From Streptomyces sp. R302 (lineage in GTDB: Bacteria > Actinomycetota > Actinomycetes > Streptomycetales > Streptomycetaceae), in assembly GCF_012927245.1 (NCBI RefSeq), contig NZ_JABBGE010000006.1, forward strand, positions 330,768-394,767: 64,000 nucleotides of DNA. The letters run 5' to 3'. Below the pieces are notes generated by a model. That model worked only from the letters and a program-made list of their open reading frames with translations. It did not search any database and was not told the origin of the DNA. Positions 1 to 6,909 of this stretch are shown one piece after another. Position 1 is the stretch's first letter; each line of letters starts with the position of its first letter. The position numbers and the translations under genes are program-made.

Positions 1-24
1 CTGTGATCATTCAGAGGGGAATCC

Positions 25-924
25 ATGGGTGTTCTGCAACGGCTCAAGTCCGCCGCCGCTCTCACCGCCGCCGCGGGGACGCTGGTCCTGACCGCCGGCG
101 CCCCGGCGCCGGCGGCGCCGGGGGAGCCGGGGGACGACGGTCTCCACGACGTCCAGATCGTCACGACCAGCGGGCAGATCGGCAGCTTCGAGCAGCAGGA
201 AGTCACCTGCCCCAGCGGCAGGGTGGCCATCAGCGGCGGCACGGAGGCGAAGGCGGAATCGACCGCACAAAATCTGAGCATCGTCGAGTCCGTCCCCCGG
301 ATGGGCGGCGGGGAGCCCGGCTACGCGACAGGGTGGACCTCCTCCGTCCGATGGCTCTGGAGTGACGTGGCGCCCATGACGGTCACGACCTACGCCGTAT
401 GCGCCATGCTGCCCGGCGGGTACGAGGTGGTCAGCAACAGTGTGACCTCGGCCGTCCCTTCGCAGGGCACCGCGGCGACCTGCCCGGCCGGGAAGGTCAT
501 CCTCGGCGGGGGCAGCCGGGCCGAGGGCGAAGCGGCCGGCGTCAGCTCGTCCTACCCGGCCTACGGGTCCGGGGCGACCGCCGCGAACCAGTGGAAGGTC
601 GACGGCTACAACCTCCACAGCGACTACGGCGCCCAAGTGACCACCACGGCCTACGCGGTCTGCTCCTCACCCGTGCCCGAGCTGTCGGTCGGCCGCTACT
701 CCGGATCGGGCGAGAACCCGGTCGGCGGGCTGCTCACGTGCCCGGACGGGAAGATCGTCATCGGCGGCGGGATGAACGGCCGCGAGGAGGTGGGGGCCTC
801 GCTGTCCGCCAGCCGGCCCGCCAAGGCCGCGGAGACCGGCAGGAGGGACGGCTGGTGGGCCCAGTCCACCGACAGCCGCAGCAACGCCGACTTCGAGCTG
901 TTCGTCATCTGCGCGAAGCCGTAA
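25..924 (+). CDS. secreted protein with three Cys-containing repeats, function unknown
   Basis: About 300 residues with a Sec-type signal peptide: a short basic start, a hydrophobic stretch, and a likely Ala-x-Ala cleavage near residue 31. The rest is three repeats of roughly 85 residues. Each opens with a TCPxGK-like motif followed by I-GG (near residues 60, 151 and 237) and closes with YAVC, YAVC or FVIC (near 122, 209 and 292). The six cysteines therefore fall as one pair per repeat, which suggests one disulfide per module in an extracellular beta-rich fold. This is seen in the sequence; I do not recognise a named family or an active site. The ATG has a GAGGGGA ribosome site 6-8 bases upstream. 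A hairpin that may end transcription follows the stop. The neighbour downstream is an insertion sequence, so the context says nothing about function. Confidence 0.8.
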   Translation: MGVLQRLKSAAALTAAAGTLVLTAGAPAPAAPGEPGDDGLHDVQIVTTSGQIGSFEQQEVTCPSGRVAISGGTEAKAESTAQNLSIVESVPRMGGGEPGYATGWTSSVRWLWSDVAPMTVTTYAVCAMLPGGYEVVSNSVTSAVPSQGTAATCPAGKVILGGGSRAEGEAAGVSSSYPAYGSGATAANQWKVDGYNLHSDYGAQVTTTAYAVCSSPVPELSVGRYSGSGENPVGGLLTCPDGKIVIGGGMNGREEVGASLSASRPAKAAETGRRDGWWAQSTDSRSNADFELFVICAKP

Positions 925-942
925 CGGCGCCATCGGGACCCC

Positions 943-975
943 GGCAGCAGCCCGCAGCGTGCGGGGGCCGCTGCC
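943..975 (+). terminator. probable rho-independent-type hairpin after the secreted repeat protein
   Basis: Outer arms GGCAGC (943-948) and GCTGCC (970-975) enclose inner arms CCCGC (951-955) and GCGGG (961-965). It starts 18 bases after the stop codon and lies just before the insertion element. No U-tract follows, which is usual for this GC-rich group. Confidence 0.5.
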
Positions 976-995
976 GTGTCCAGGCGGGTCAGGGA

Positions 996-1016
996 CTAGG
1001 TTCTGCCCGGCGAATC
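996..1016 (+). repeat. left terminal inverted repeat of the IS5-family element
   Basis: Starts CTAGGTTCTGCCCGG. Its reverse complement is found at 2336-2356 with two mismatches, at positions 11 and 18 of the 21-base repeat. Confidence 0.8.
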
Positions 1017-1066
1017 CTGTGACCGTCTGACGATGGGTCGTTGTTCTGGTCGCGGGGCGGGGAGAT

Positions 1067-1955
1067 CTGACGAACGACGAGTGGGTGCGGCTTGAACCGC
1101 ATCTGCCGAAGTCCGATGCCCGGGGCCGGCGGTGGTGCGACACCGTCGGGTGACCGACGGGATCTTGCTCCGGGTCCGCACCGGGGTTCCGTGGCGTGAT
1201 CTGCCCGAGCGCTTCGGGAGCTGGAAGACCGTCTATGAACGGCATCGGCGCTGGTCCGCGGACGGGATCCGGGACAGGATCGTCCAGGCGGTCCTGGCCG
1301 ATACCGGTACCGATGCCGATGCCGATGCCGATGCCCACGGTCGGGTGGGCTGGAGCATGGTCAGCGTCGACTCGACCGTGTGCCTGGCCCACCGGCATGC
1401 GGCCGGAGCCTCACGAAGAACACCGCGAGTCCCGCAAAAAGATCAACGCCTCGGCAGCACCGCCCCGACGAAGGACTCGGACGCTCCCGGGGTGGCCTGA
1501 GCTGCGAAATCCATCTCGCCGGTGAAGGCGGACGCCGGCCACTGACCCTGCTGATCGCGCCCGGCCAGTGGGGCGACAGCCCGCGGCTGATCCAGGGGCT
1601 GGAACGGATTCGGGTCGAGCGGCCCGGCGGAGGCCACCCGCGCACCCGCCCCGATCACCTCGGCGGCGACAAGGCCCACAGCTCCCGCCGGAGCCGGTGC
1701 CACCTGCGCAGACGGCAGATCAAGCACACCATCCCGGAACCGAGGGACGAGCGGGCCAATCGCCGTCGCCGAGGTGGTCGAGGCGGCAGGCCGGTCGGGT
1801 TCGACAAGGAGATCTACAAACGCCGCAACGAGGTCGAGCGCACGATCAACCAACTCAAGCACTCCAGGGCCGTGGCCACTCGATACGACAAGCGTGCCTA
1901 CGTGTTCACGGGCACCGCGACCGTGGCCTCGATCCGCCTGTGGCTCAAGCCCTGA
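1067..1955 (+). pseudogene. IS5-family DDE transposase, two frame changes, probably inactive
   Basis: Three consecutive reading frames together encode an IS5 transposase. The first part runs from about 1067 (DEWVRLEPHLP) and loses frame near 1141, where one base seems missing between RRWCD and HRRVTDG. The second part, readable from 1132 to 1500, holds VPWRDLPERFG and the first catalytic Asp in VDSTV, then HAAGA. The third part, 1380-1955, carries GRSRGGL, the second Asp in GGDKAH and the catalytic Glu in RRNEVERTINQLK. The second frame change lies in an A-rich stretch (C AAA AAG at 1435-1441) within the ORF overlap. In IS427-type elements a -1 programmed shift there is normal, so only the first shift clearly signals decay. 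No good start codon is in frame with the first part; CTG at 1067 is only a boundary. The transposase is recognised with confidence; the loss of activity is inferred. Confidence 0.8.
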
Positions 1956-1968
1956 CGAGCTGGTTCCG

Positions 1969-2313
1969 TCAGCGCGCCTCCAGCTCCTCAGCCCTTTCCG
2001 TGAGCTCCGCCGCTATGCCGTCCCAGTCCGGACCGTGCAGCCACAGGCTTTCGGCCGCCTCCCGTAGCAAGGCCGGGTCGTCTGGACGCTGGAGGAGGAC
2101 GAGCCGGTAGGCGAGGTTGCGGATTCGCACGGGGAGGTTGCCGTCTGCGATGTGGGGACAGAGCTCGCGCAGCATCGCGAGGATGGCGTCCGGGTCGGCG
2201 AAGGTGAGCTCCTCCAGGAAGTAGTGCTCGTCGTGCGACTGCTCGCACTCCGGTGTCGGACGGTACTCATCTCCGTAAAGACACCGGGCGTGCTCGGTCA
2301 GCGTCCTATGCAT
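1969..2313 (-). CDS. small soluble protein of unknown function, apparent IS passenger
   Basis: A 114-residue acidic protein without signal peptide or membrane segment. The first third has a Cys-containing stretch (ARCLYGDEYRPTPECEQSHDEH). The rest looks helical, with LAYRLVLLQRPDDPALLREA and WLHGPDWDGIAAEL as its most distinctive parts. I do not recognise a domain with a known function. It reads against the transposase, starts only 23 bases inside the right inverted repeat, and stops 14 bases beyond the transposase stop, so it is fully enclosed by the element. Its promoter would have to lie in or across the terminal repeat. Codon use matches a real high-GC gene. It could be a host gene caught between two IS ends rather than a stable passenger. 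Confidence 0.65.
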   Translation of the reverse strand: MHRTLTEHARCLYGDEYRPTPECEQSHDEHYFLEELTFADPDAILAMLRELCPHIADGNLPVRIRNLAYRLVLLQRPDDPALLREAAESLWLHGPDWDGIAAELTERAEELEAR

Positions 2314-2335
2314 GCGCCGCAGCCTACGACGTCGT

Positions 2336-2356
2336 GATCCGCCGGACAGAACCTAG
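2336..2356 (-). repeat. right terminal inverted repeat of the IS5-family element
   Basis: Ends with CCGGACAGAACCTAG. It is the reverse complement of 996-1016 apart from two bases. It lies 23 bases upstream of the start codon of the passenger gene and about 380 bases beyond the transposase stop. Confidence 0.8.
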
Positions 2357-2372
2357 GCGCGGCTAGGGGCGG

Positions 2373-3245
2373 CTACGGCACGGTCGATCCATCGCGGATC
2401 CCCAGTCGCCCGTCAGGACGCGGTGGTCGGGGACCGCGACCGTGGTCGTCGGGGCGGTCGGCGTCGGGGCGGACGTACAGGGGAGGCTGTCCAGCGCGTG
2501 GGTCTCGCGGCGCCAGCACGGGCCGGTGACCCGCTCGCCGGTGAGGAACTGCGTCCAGGTGTCCTCGGGGACGTACACCTCGACCTCGCCGCTCGGGGAC
2601 GCCCGTCGTGTGGGCCTCCACGGCGACCGCCTCCTCGCCGAACTCCCAGGGGGCGCGGTAGGAGTCGCCGCCGTGCAGGCGGCTGTGGGAGGAGAGTTGG
2701 TCGAAGGCGAGCCAGCGGGTGAAGACCTCGGGTTCGCGGGTGCCCTCGAAGCCGTCGATGTCGTGGCTCCAGAAGCCGAAGCCGCTGAGGGAGAGGGAGA
2801 GGCCGCCGCGCAGGGACTCGGCCATGGCCTCGAAGGAGGCCCAGCAGTCGCCGCCCCAGGGGGGACGGCGAACTGCTGGCCGCCGGCGGACGCCGAGCGG
2901 GCGAAGAGGACGGCCTCGTCGGGGCCGCGTTCCTTCTCCAGGAGTTCGAAGTCGGTGCGGTTGTAGAGGTGCGTGCGGTGGTTGCGCATGCGCTCGGGGT
3001 CGGAGCCGTCGTGCCAGGCGACGTCGGTGGGGATCCGCTCGCCGAAGTCGGTCTCGAAGGAGTCGACGCCCCGGTCGAGGAGGGGGCGGAGCTTGCCCTG
3101 GAACCAGGTGCGGGCGGCGGGGTTCGTGAAGTCGACGAGGGCCATGCCGGGCTGCCGGAGGTCCCGCTGCCAGACGTCGCCGTTCGGCCGCCGCACCAGG
3201 AATCCGGCGGCGACCTCGTCGAAAAGGGGGCCCCATCGGCCCCTC
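2373..3245 (-). pseudogene. remnant of a GH31 alpha-xylosidase (YicI-type) gene
   Basis: Only pieces of the catalytic half of a GH31 enzyme survive, in at least two frames on the minus strand. Recognisable parts, in order: the strand with nucleophile motif TDFGERIPTD, then NRTDFELLEKERG and ARSASAGGQQF. After a frame change comes WGGDC (acid/base Asp) with GLSGFGFWSHDIDGFE, DSYRAPWEFGEEAV, and last EVYVPEDTWTQFLTG. The N-terminal half (about 370 residues in YicI) is absent. Roughly 80 residues between EEAVAVEAHTT and EVEVYVP are also gone, so this is truncation plus internal deletion plus frameshift. An intact relative would release alpha-xylose from xyloglucan oligosaccharides in the cytoplasm. 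A LacI-type palindrome still stands just upstream at 3270-3283. Confidence 0.8.
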
Positions 3246-3269
3246 CGTCCCCTCAGGACGACCCGTCAC

Positions 3270-3283
3270 GGAAAACGCTTTCT
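3270..3283. promoter_or_regulatory. LacI-family operator-like palindrome upstream of the GH31 remnant
   Basis: GGAAAACGCTTTCT is one base away from a symmetric GAAAGCGCTTTC-type LacI/CcpA-like site. It lies about 25 bases upstream of the surviving 5' end of the GH31 remnant, so it may be a relic operator. It is also within 140 bases of the GntR gene on the other strand. Confidence 0.45.
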
Positions 3284-3302
3284 ATCAACCCTGCGCGAAG
3301 CA

Positions 3303-3331
3303 TTGACGAAACATCGGCGCCGCCCTAGCTT
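3303..3331 (+). promoter_or_regulatory. candidate promoter for the GntR-led sugar-acid operon
   Basis: TTGACG (3303-3308) and TAGCTT (3326-3331) are separated by 17 bases and face the GntR gene 77 bases downstream. Between the -10 and the start codon lies an unusually AT-rich stretch near 3349-3362 (CGTCATATATGA), a plausible autoregulatory GntR operator placed downstream of the transcription start. Confidence 0.45.
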
Positions 3332-3407
3332 CATGCCCGTTGCACTTCGTACGTCATATATGAGACGCGATACACGAGACGTCGTACACGAGATCTGAGA
3401 GTGCTCC

Positions 3408-4076
3408 ATGCCCTATGCCCCCAGCCCCATCCCCTCCCGGACCCAGTACGTCCTGGAGGCGATCAAGCACGACATCCTCACCGGGGGCCTCAGACCCGGG
3501 CAGGCCCTCGTGGAGGCCGAACTCGCCGCGCGCTTCGGGGTGTCCAAGACTCCGGTGCGCGAGGCGCTGAAGACCCTCGCCGGCAGCGGCCTCGTGGTGA
3601 TGAACCAGTACAAGGGCGTCACCGTACGGATGGTGGACGCGGACATGGCCAGGGCCGTGTACGACGTCCGGCTGCTCCTGGAGCCGGAGGCCGTCCGCCG
3701 GACGGTCGCCTCCGGGGCCTCCCTCGACGCGGCCCACGAGGCGCTCGCCCGGGCCGCCGAGGCCGAGGATCCCGCCCAGCGGTCCCTCGCCAACCGGGCC
3801 TTCCACCGCGCGCTCTACCTCCCCTGCGGCAACCCGCTGCTCGGGCGGATGCTCGACGAGGTGCGCGACCAGGCGGCGCTGGTCTCCACCGTCGCCTGGG
3901 CCGCCGTCCCCTCCTGGGAGCGGGAAGCCGCCGAACACGACGAGATCCTGCGGCTCGCCGCCGCCGGCGACGCCGACGGGGCGCGTCGGGCGGTGCACGC
4001 CCACATCGCCTCGTTCGTGGACCGGGCCTTCCCCGCGAACCCCCTGAACCCCCTGAACCCCCTGGACAGTGAGTGA
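3408..4076 (+). CDS. GntR-family transcriptional regulator, FadR/FCD subgroup
   Basis: A 222-residue cytoplasmic DNA-binding protein. Residues 10-75 form the winged helix-turn-helix (AIKHDILTGGLRPGQ, then ELAARFGVSKTPVREALKTL). The all-helical FCD ligand domain follows (residues 85-215) with the conserved RLLLEPEA, NRAFHRALY and AEHDEILRLAAAGDADGA stretches. FCD regulators usually sense sugar acids or other organic acids, and this one leads an operon for sugar-acid breakdown, so it is probably the local repressor. Its stop overlaps the GTG of the next gene (GTGA), which indicates translational coupling. The C-terminus ends in a threefold NPL repeat encoded by three copies of a 9-base unit (4038-4064). 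Confidence 0.9.
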   Translation: MPYAPSPIPSRTQYVLEAIKHDILTGGLRPGQALVEAELAARFGVSKTPVREALKTLAGSGLVVMNQYKGVTVRMVDADMARAVYDVRLLLEPEAVRRTVASGASLDAAHEALARAAEAEDPAQRSLANRAFHRALYLPCGNPLLGRMLDEVRDQAALVSTVAWAAVPSWEREAAEHDEILRLAAAGDADGARRAVHAHIASFVDRAFPANPLNPLNPLDSE

Positions 4077-4981
4077 CAATGACCCATCAGACCCTTCGGG
4101 CCGCCCTCGCCGACGTCGTGGCCATCCCGGTCACGCCGTTCGCCGAGGACGGCCGGGTGGACTCCGCCGCCCACCGGGCGCTGCTGCGCCGGCTGCTCGA
4201 CGGCGGGGTGCGCACCCTCACCCCCAACGGCAACACCGGCGAGTTCTACGCCCTGACCCCCGAGGAGCGCCGCTCGCTCACCGAGGCGACGGTCGCGGAG
4301 GCGGCCGGCCGCGCCACGATCCTGGTCGGCGTCGGGCACGACCTGCCGACCGCCGTCGCGGCGGCGCGGCACGCCCGGGACTCCGGGGCGCACATGGTGA
4401 TGGTCCATCAGCCGGTGCACCCGTACGTCGCCGAGAGCGGCTGGGTCGACTACCACCGGGCCATCGCCCAGGCGGTGCCGGAGCTCGGCGTCGTCCCCTA
4501 CATCCGCAACCCGCTGCTGAGCGGGGAGCGGCTCGCCGAGCTCGGCGCGGACTGCCCGAACGTGGTGGGCGTCAAGTACGCGGTGCCGGACGCGGCGCGG
4601 TTCGCGGGCTTCGCCCGGGACGCGGGGCTCGACCGCTTCGTGTGGGTGGCCGGGCTCGCGGAGCCGTACGCCCCCTCGTACTTCTCGGCCGGCGCCACCG
4701 GCTTCACCTCCGGCCTCGTGAACGTGGCGCCCGCGCTCTCCCTGGAGATGCTGGCGGCGCTGCGGGCGGGCGACTACGGCACCGCGATGAAGGTGTGGGA
4801 GCGGATCCGCCGCTTCGAGGAGCTGCGCGCCGCCAACGGCAGCGCGGACAACGTGACGGTGGTGAAGGAGGCGCTGGCCTCGCTCGGGCTGTGCCGCCGG
4901 GACATCCGGCCGCCGAGCCGCGAACTCCCCGAGGACGCGCGGGCCGAGGTCGCGGCGATCGCCGGCGGGTGGCCGATATGA
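4073..4981 (+). CDS. dihydrodipicolinate synthase-family lyase/dehydratase for 2-keto-3-deoxy sugar acids
   Basis: A 302-residue (beta/alpha)8 enzyme of the DapA superfamily. Visible family features are TPNGNTGEFYALT near residue 44 (substrate-carboxylate loop), the Tyr of VPYIRN near 141, and the Schiff-base Lys in GVKYA near 164. Family members with this loop act on 2-keto-3-deoxy sugar acids (for example keto-deoxy-arabonate dehydratase, keto-deoxy-glucarate dehydratase or aldolases) rather than in lysine synthesis. It is followed with an ATGA overlap by an IlvD-type dehydratase, the enzyme that would supply such a substrate. Start is GTG 4073 or ATG 4079; the GTG couples it to the regulator gene. 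The exact sugar acid cannot be read from the sequence. Confidence 0.85.
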   Translation: MTMTHQTLRAALADVVAIPVTPFAEDGRVDSAAHRALLRRLLDGGVRTLTPNGNTGEFYALTPEERRSLTEATVAEAAGRATILVGVGHDLPTAVAAARHARDSGAHMVMVHQPVHPYVAESGWVDYHRAIAQAVPELGVVPYIRNPLLSGERLAELGADCPNVVGVKYAVPDAARFAGFARDAGLDRFVWVAGLAEPYAPSYFSAGATGFTSGLVNVAPALSLEMLAALRAGDYGTAMKVWERIRRFEELRAANGSADNVTVVKEALASLGLCRRDIRPPSRELPEDARAEVAAIAGGWPI

Positions 4982-6783
4982 GCGACCCCGGCGAGCAGGC
5001 GAGCCGGCGCCACGAGCCGGACCGCCACCCGGAGAAGCGGCCCCACGAGCCGGACCGCCACCCGGAGAAGCAGCCCCACGAGCTGCGCAGCCACCAGTGG
5101 TACGGCACCGACGGGCTGCGGTCGTTCAGCCACCGGGCCCGGACCCGGCAGCTCGGCTACCTTCCCGAGGAGCACCTCGGCAAGCCGGTCATCGCCATCC
5201 TCAACACCTGGTCCGACATCAATCCTTGCCACGTCCACCTGCGCGACCGCGCGCAGGCCGTGAAGCGCGGGGTGTGGCAGGCGGGCGGCTTCCCGCTCGA
5301 ATTCCCGGTGTCCACGCTGTCGGAGACCTTCCAGAAGCCGACGCCCATGCTCTACCGCAACCTCCTCGCCATGGAGACGGAGGAGCTGCTGCGCTCGTAC
5401 CCGGTGGACGGGGCGGTGCTGATGGGCGGCTGCGACAAGACGACGCCCGCGCTGCTGATGGGCGCGGCCTCGGTGGACCTGCCGACGGTCTTCGTGCCGG
5501 CCGGTCCCATGCTGCCGGGGCACTGGCGCGGGGAGACCCTCGGCTCCGGCACCGACATGTGGAAGTACTGGGACGAGCGGCGGGCCGGCACCATCGGCGA
5601 CTGCGAGCTGGCCGAGCTGGAGAACGGGCTCGCCCGCTCCCCCGGCCACTGCATGACGATGGGCACGGCGTCGACGCTGACGGCGGCGGCGGAGACCCTG
5701 GGCGTGACCGTGCCGGGCGCCTCCTCGGTGCCGGCGGTGGACTCCGGGCACGACCGGATGGCCGCCGCGTCGGGGCTGCGGATCGTGGAGCTCGTCCGCC
5801 GGGACCTGCGGCTCTCGGAGCTGCTGACCCGGGAGGCGTACGAGGACGCCGTCGCCGCTGTCCTGGCGCTCGGCGGGTCCACCAACGCGGTGATCCACCT
5901 GATCGCGATGGCGGGGCGCTCGGGGGTGAAGCTGACCCTCGACGACTTCGACCGGATCGCGCGGACGGTGCCGGTCCTCGCGAACCTGCGGCCCGGCGGG
6001 GCGTACCTCATGGAGGACTTCCACTTCGCCGGCGGGATGCCCGGCTTCCTGTCGCGGATCGCCGACGTGCTCCACCTCGACCGGCCGACGGTCGCGCACG
6101 CCACCCTGCGCGAGCAGCTCGACGGCGCGCTCGTCCACGACGACGAGGTGATCCGGGAGCGGCACCGGCCGCTGGCCGCCGAGGGCGGGCTCGCGGTCCT
6201 GCGGGGCAACCTCTGCCCGGACGGCGCGGTGATCAAGCACGTGGCCATGGAGCAGAAGTTCCTCCAGCACACCGGTCCCGCGGTCGTCTTCGACGACTAC
6301 CGGACGATGCAGCGGACAATCGACGACCCGGCGCTCGGCATCACCGCCGACCACGTCCTCGTGCTGCGCGGCTCGGGCCCCAAGGGCGGTCCCGGCATGC
6401 CCGAGTACGGGATGCTGCCGATCCCCAAGTACCTCCTGGAGCAGGGGGTGCGGGACATGGTCCGGATCTCGGACGCCCGGATGAGCGGTACGAGCTACGG
6501 GGCGTGCGTGCTGCACGTGGCGCCCGAATCGCATGTCGGCGGGCCTCTTGCCCTGGTCCGTACGGGCGATACGATCACCCTCGACGTCGCGGCCCGCTCC
6601 CTCCACCTGCACGTCACGGACGAGGAGCTGGAGCGCCGCGGGGCCGAGTGGACCCCGCCGCCGGCCCGGTACGAGCGCGGCTACGGCGCGCTGTACATGG
6701 AGCAGATCTCCCAGGCCGACACCGGCTGCGACTTCGAGTTCCTGGCGCGGCCGGGGACGACTCCCGATCCGTACGCGGGCTGA
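4978..6783 (+). CDS. IlvD/Edd-family sugar-acid dehydratase (arabinonate-type)
   Basis: A 601-residue Fe-S dehydratase. The three cysteines expected to hold the cluster are in INPCHVH, GGCDKTTPAL and GHCMTMGTAST. FPVSTLSETFQKPTPMLYRN and LGGSTNAVIHL are also typical. The pattern resembles sugar-acid dehydratases such as L-arabinonate dehydratase more than branched-chain IlvD. Coupled to a DHDPS-family lyase, it likely turns an aldonic acid from pectin side-chain sugars (L-arabinose or D-galactose) into a 2-keto-3-deoxy acid; substrate choice is inference. The ATG overlaps the previous stop (ATGA). The first 35 residues are an odd hydrophilic leader with an 11-residue unit (HEPDRHPEK plus two) repeated twice, not part of the fold. 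Confidence 0.88.
   Translation: MSDPGEQASRRHEPDRHPEKRPHEPDRHPEKQPHELRSHQWYGTDGLRSFSHRARTRQLGYLPEEHLGKPVIAILNTWSDINPCHVHLRDRAQAVKRGVWQAGGFPLEFPVSTLSETFQKPTPMLYRNLLAMETEELLRSYPVDGAVLMGGCDKTTPALLMGAASVDLPTVFVPAGPMLPGHWRGETLGSGTDMWKYWDERRAGTIGDCELAELENGLARSPGHCMTMGTASTLTAAAETLGVTVPGASSVPAVDSGHDRMAAASGLRIVELVRRDLRLSELLTREAYEDAVAAVLALGGSTNAVIHLIAMAGRSGVKLTLDDFDRIARTVPVLANLRPGGAYLMEDFHFAGGMPGFLSRIADVLHLDRPTVAHATLREQLDGALVHDDEVIRERHRPLAAEGGLAVLRGNLCPDGAVIKHVAMEQKFLQHTGPAVVFDDYRTMQRTIDDPALGITADHVLVLRGSGPKGGPGMPEYGMLPIPKYLLEQGVRDMVRISDARMSGTSYGACVLHVAPESHVGGPLALVRTGDTITLDVAARSLHLHVTDEELERRGAEWTPPPARYERGYGALYMEQISQADTGCDFEFLARPGTTPDPYAG
5011..5076 (+). repeat. two tandem 33-bp units coding a charged leader
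   Basis: 5011-5043 and 5044-5076 differ at one base (CGG versus CAG). They encode HEPDRHPEKRP and HEPDRHPEKQP at the extreme N-terminus of the sugar-acid dehydratase. The unit length keeps the frame, so copy number could change without breaking the gene. Confidence 0.9.
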
Positions 6784-6815
6784 GCACCCCGCCCCACCCG
6801 ACCACCGACCCCCTT

Positions 6816-6852
6816 GTTCGGCATATCGAACATCGTTCGCGAAGCGCTTCAC
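6816..6852. promoter_or_regulatory. two adjacent operator-like palindromes before the ABC permease operon
   Basis: GTTCG-GCATAT-CGAAC (6816-6831) is an inverted repeat of a kind bound by IclR-type regulators. GCGAAGCGCTTCAC (6839-6852) holds a perfect 10-base LacI-type palindrome, GAAGCGCTTC (6841-6850). Both sit in the 126-base gap after the dehydratase and before the permease start at 6910, so this gap probably has its own regulated promoter. Confidence 0.6.
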
Positions 6853-6909
6853 CCCACGGTGGAGCGCGCGCGGACCCCGCACCACCCGCCCGAGAACGGA
6901 GCCGCCGTC

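Larger units (their letters stand above)
996..2356. mobile_element. IS5-family (IS427-like) element with a passenger gene between its inverted repeats
   Basis: Terminal inverted repeats at 996-1016 and 2336-2356 match at 19 of 21 positions. Both begin with CTAG, which could be a target duplication or the outermost bases of the repeats. Inside are a frame-disrupted transposase on the plus strand and, on the minus strand, an intact 114-codon gene ending 14 bases past the transposase stop. The element is about 1.36 kb, longer than the 0.8-1.0 kb usual for IS427-type elements, and the excess is the extra gene. No copy of the right-hand repeat lies directly after the transposase, so the gene appears to belong to the element. 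The element separates an intact gene from a GH31 remnant and may have helped cause that decay (inference). Confidence 0.75.

Noticed and set aside
2363..3269. Intact GH31 enzyme
   Set aside because: Catalytic motifs are split over two frames, and the N-terminal half and an internal stretch are missing.
6814..6909. N-terminal extension of the MalF-type permease
   Set aside because: It would cover the LacI palindrome, has no ribosome site and encodes sequence unlike permease N-termini; ATG 6910 has a good site.
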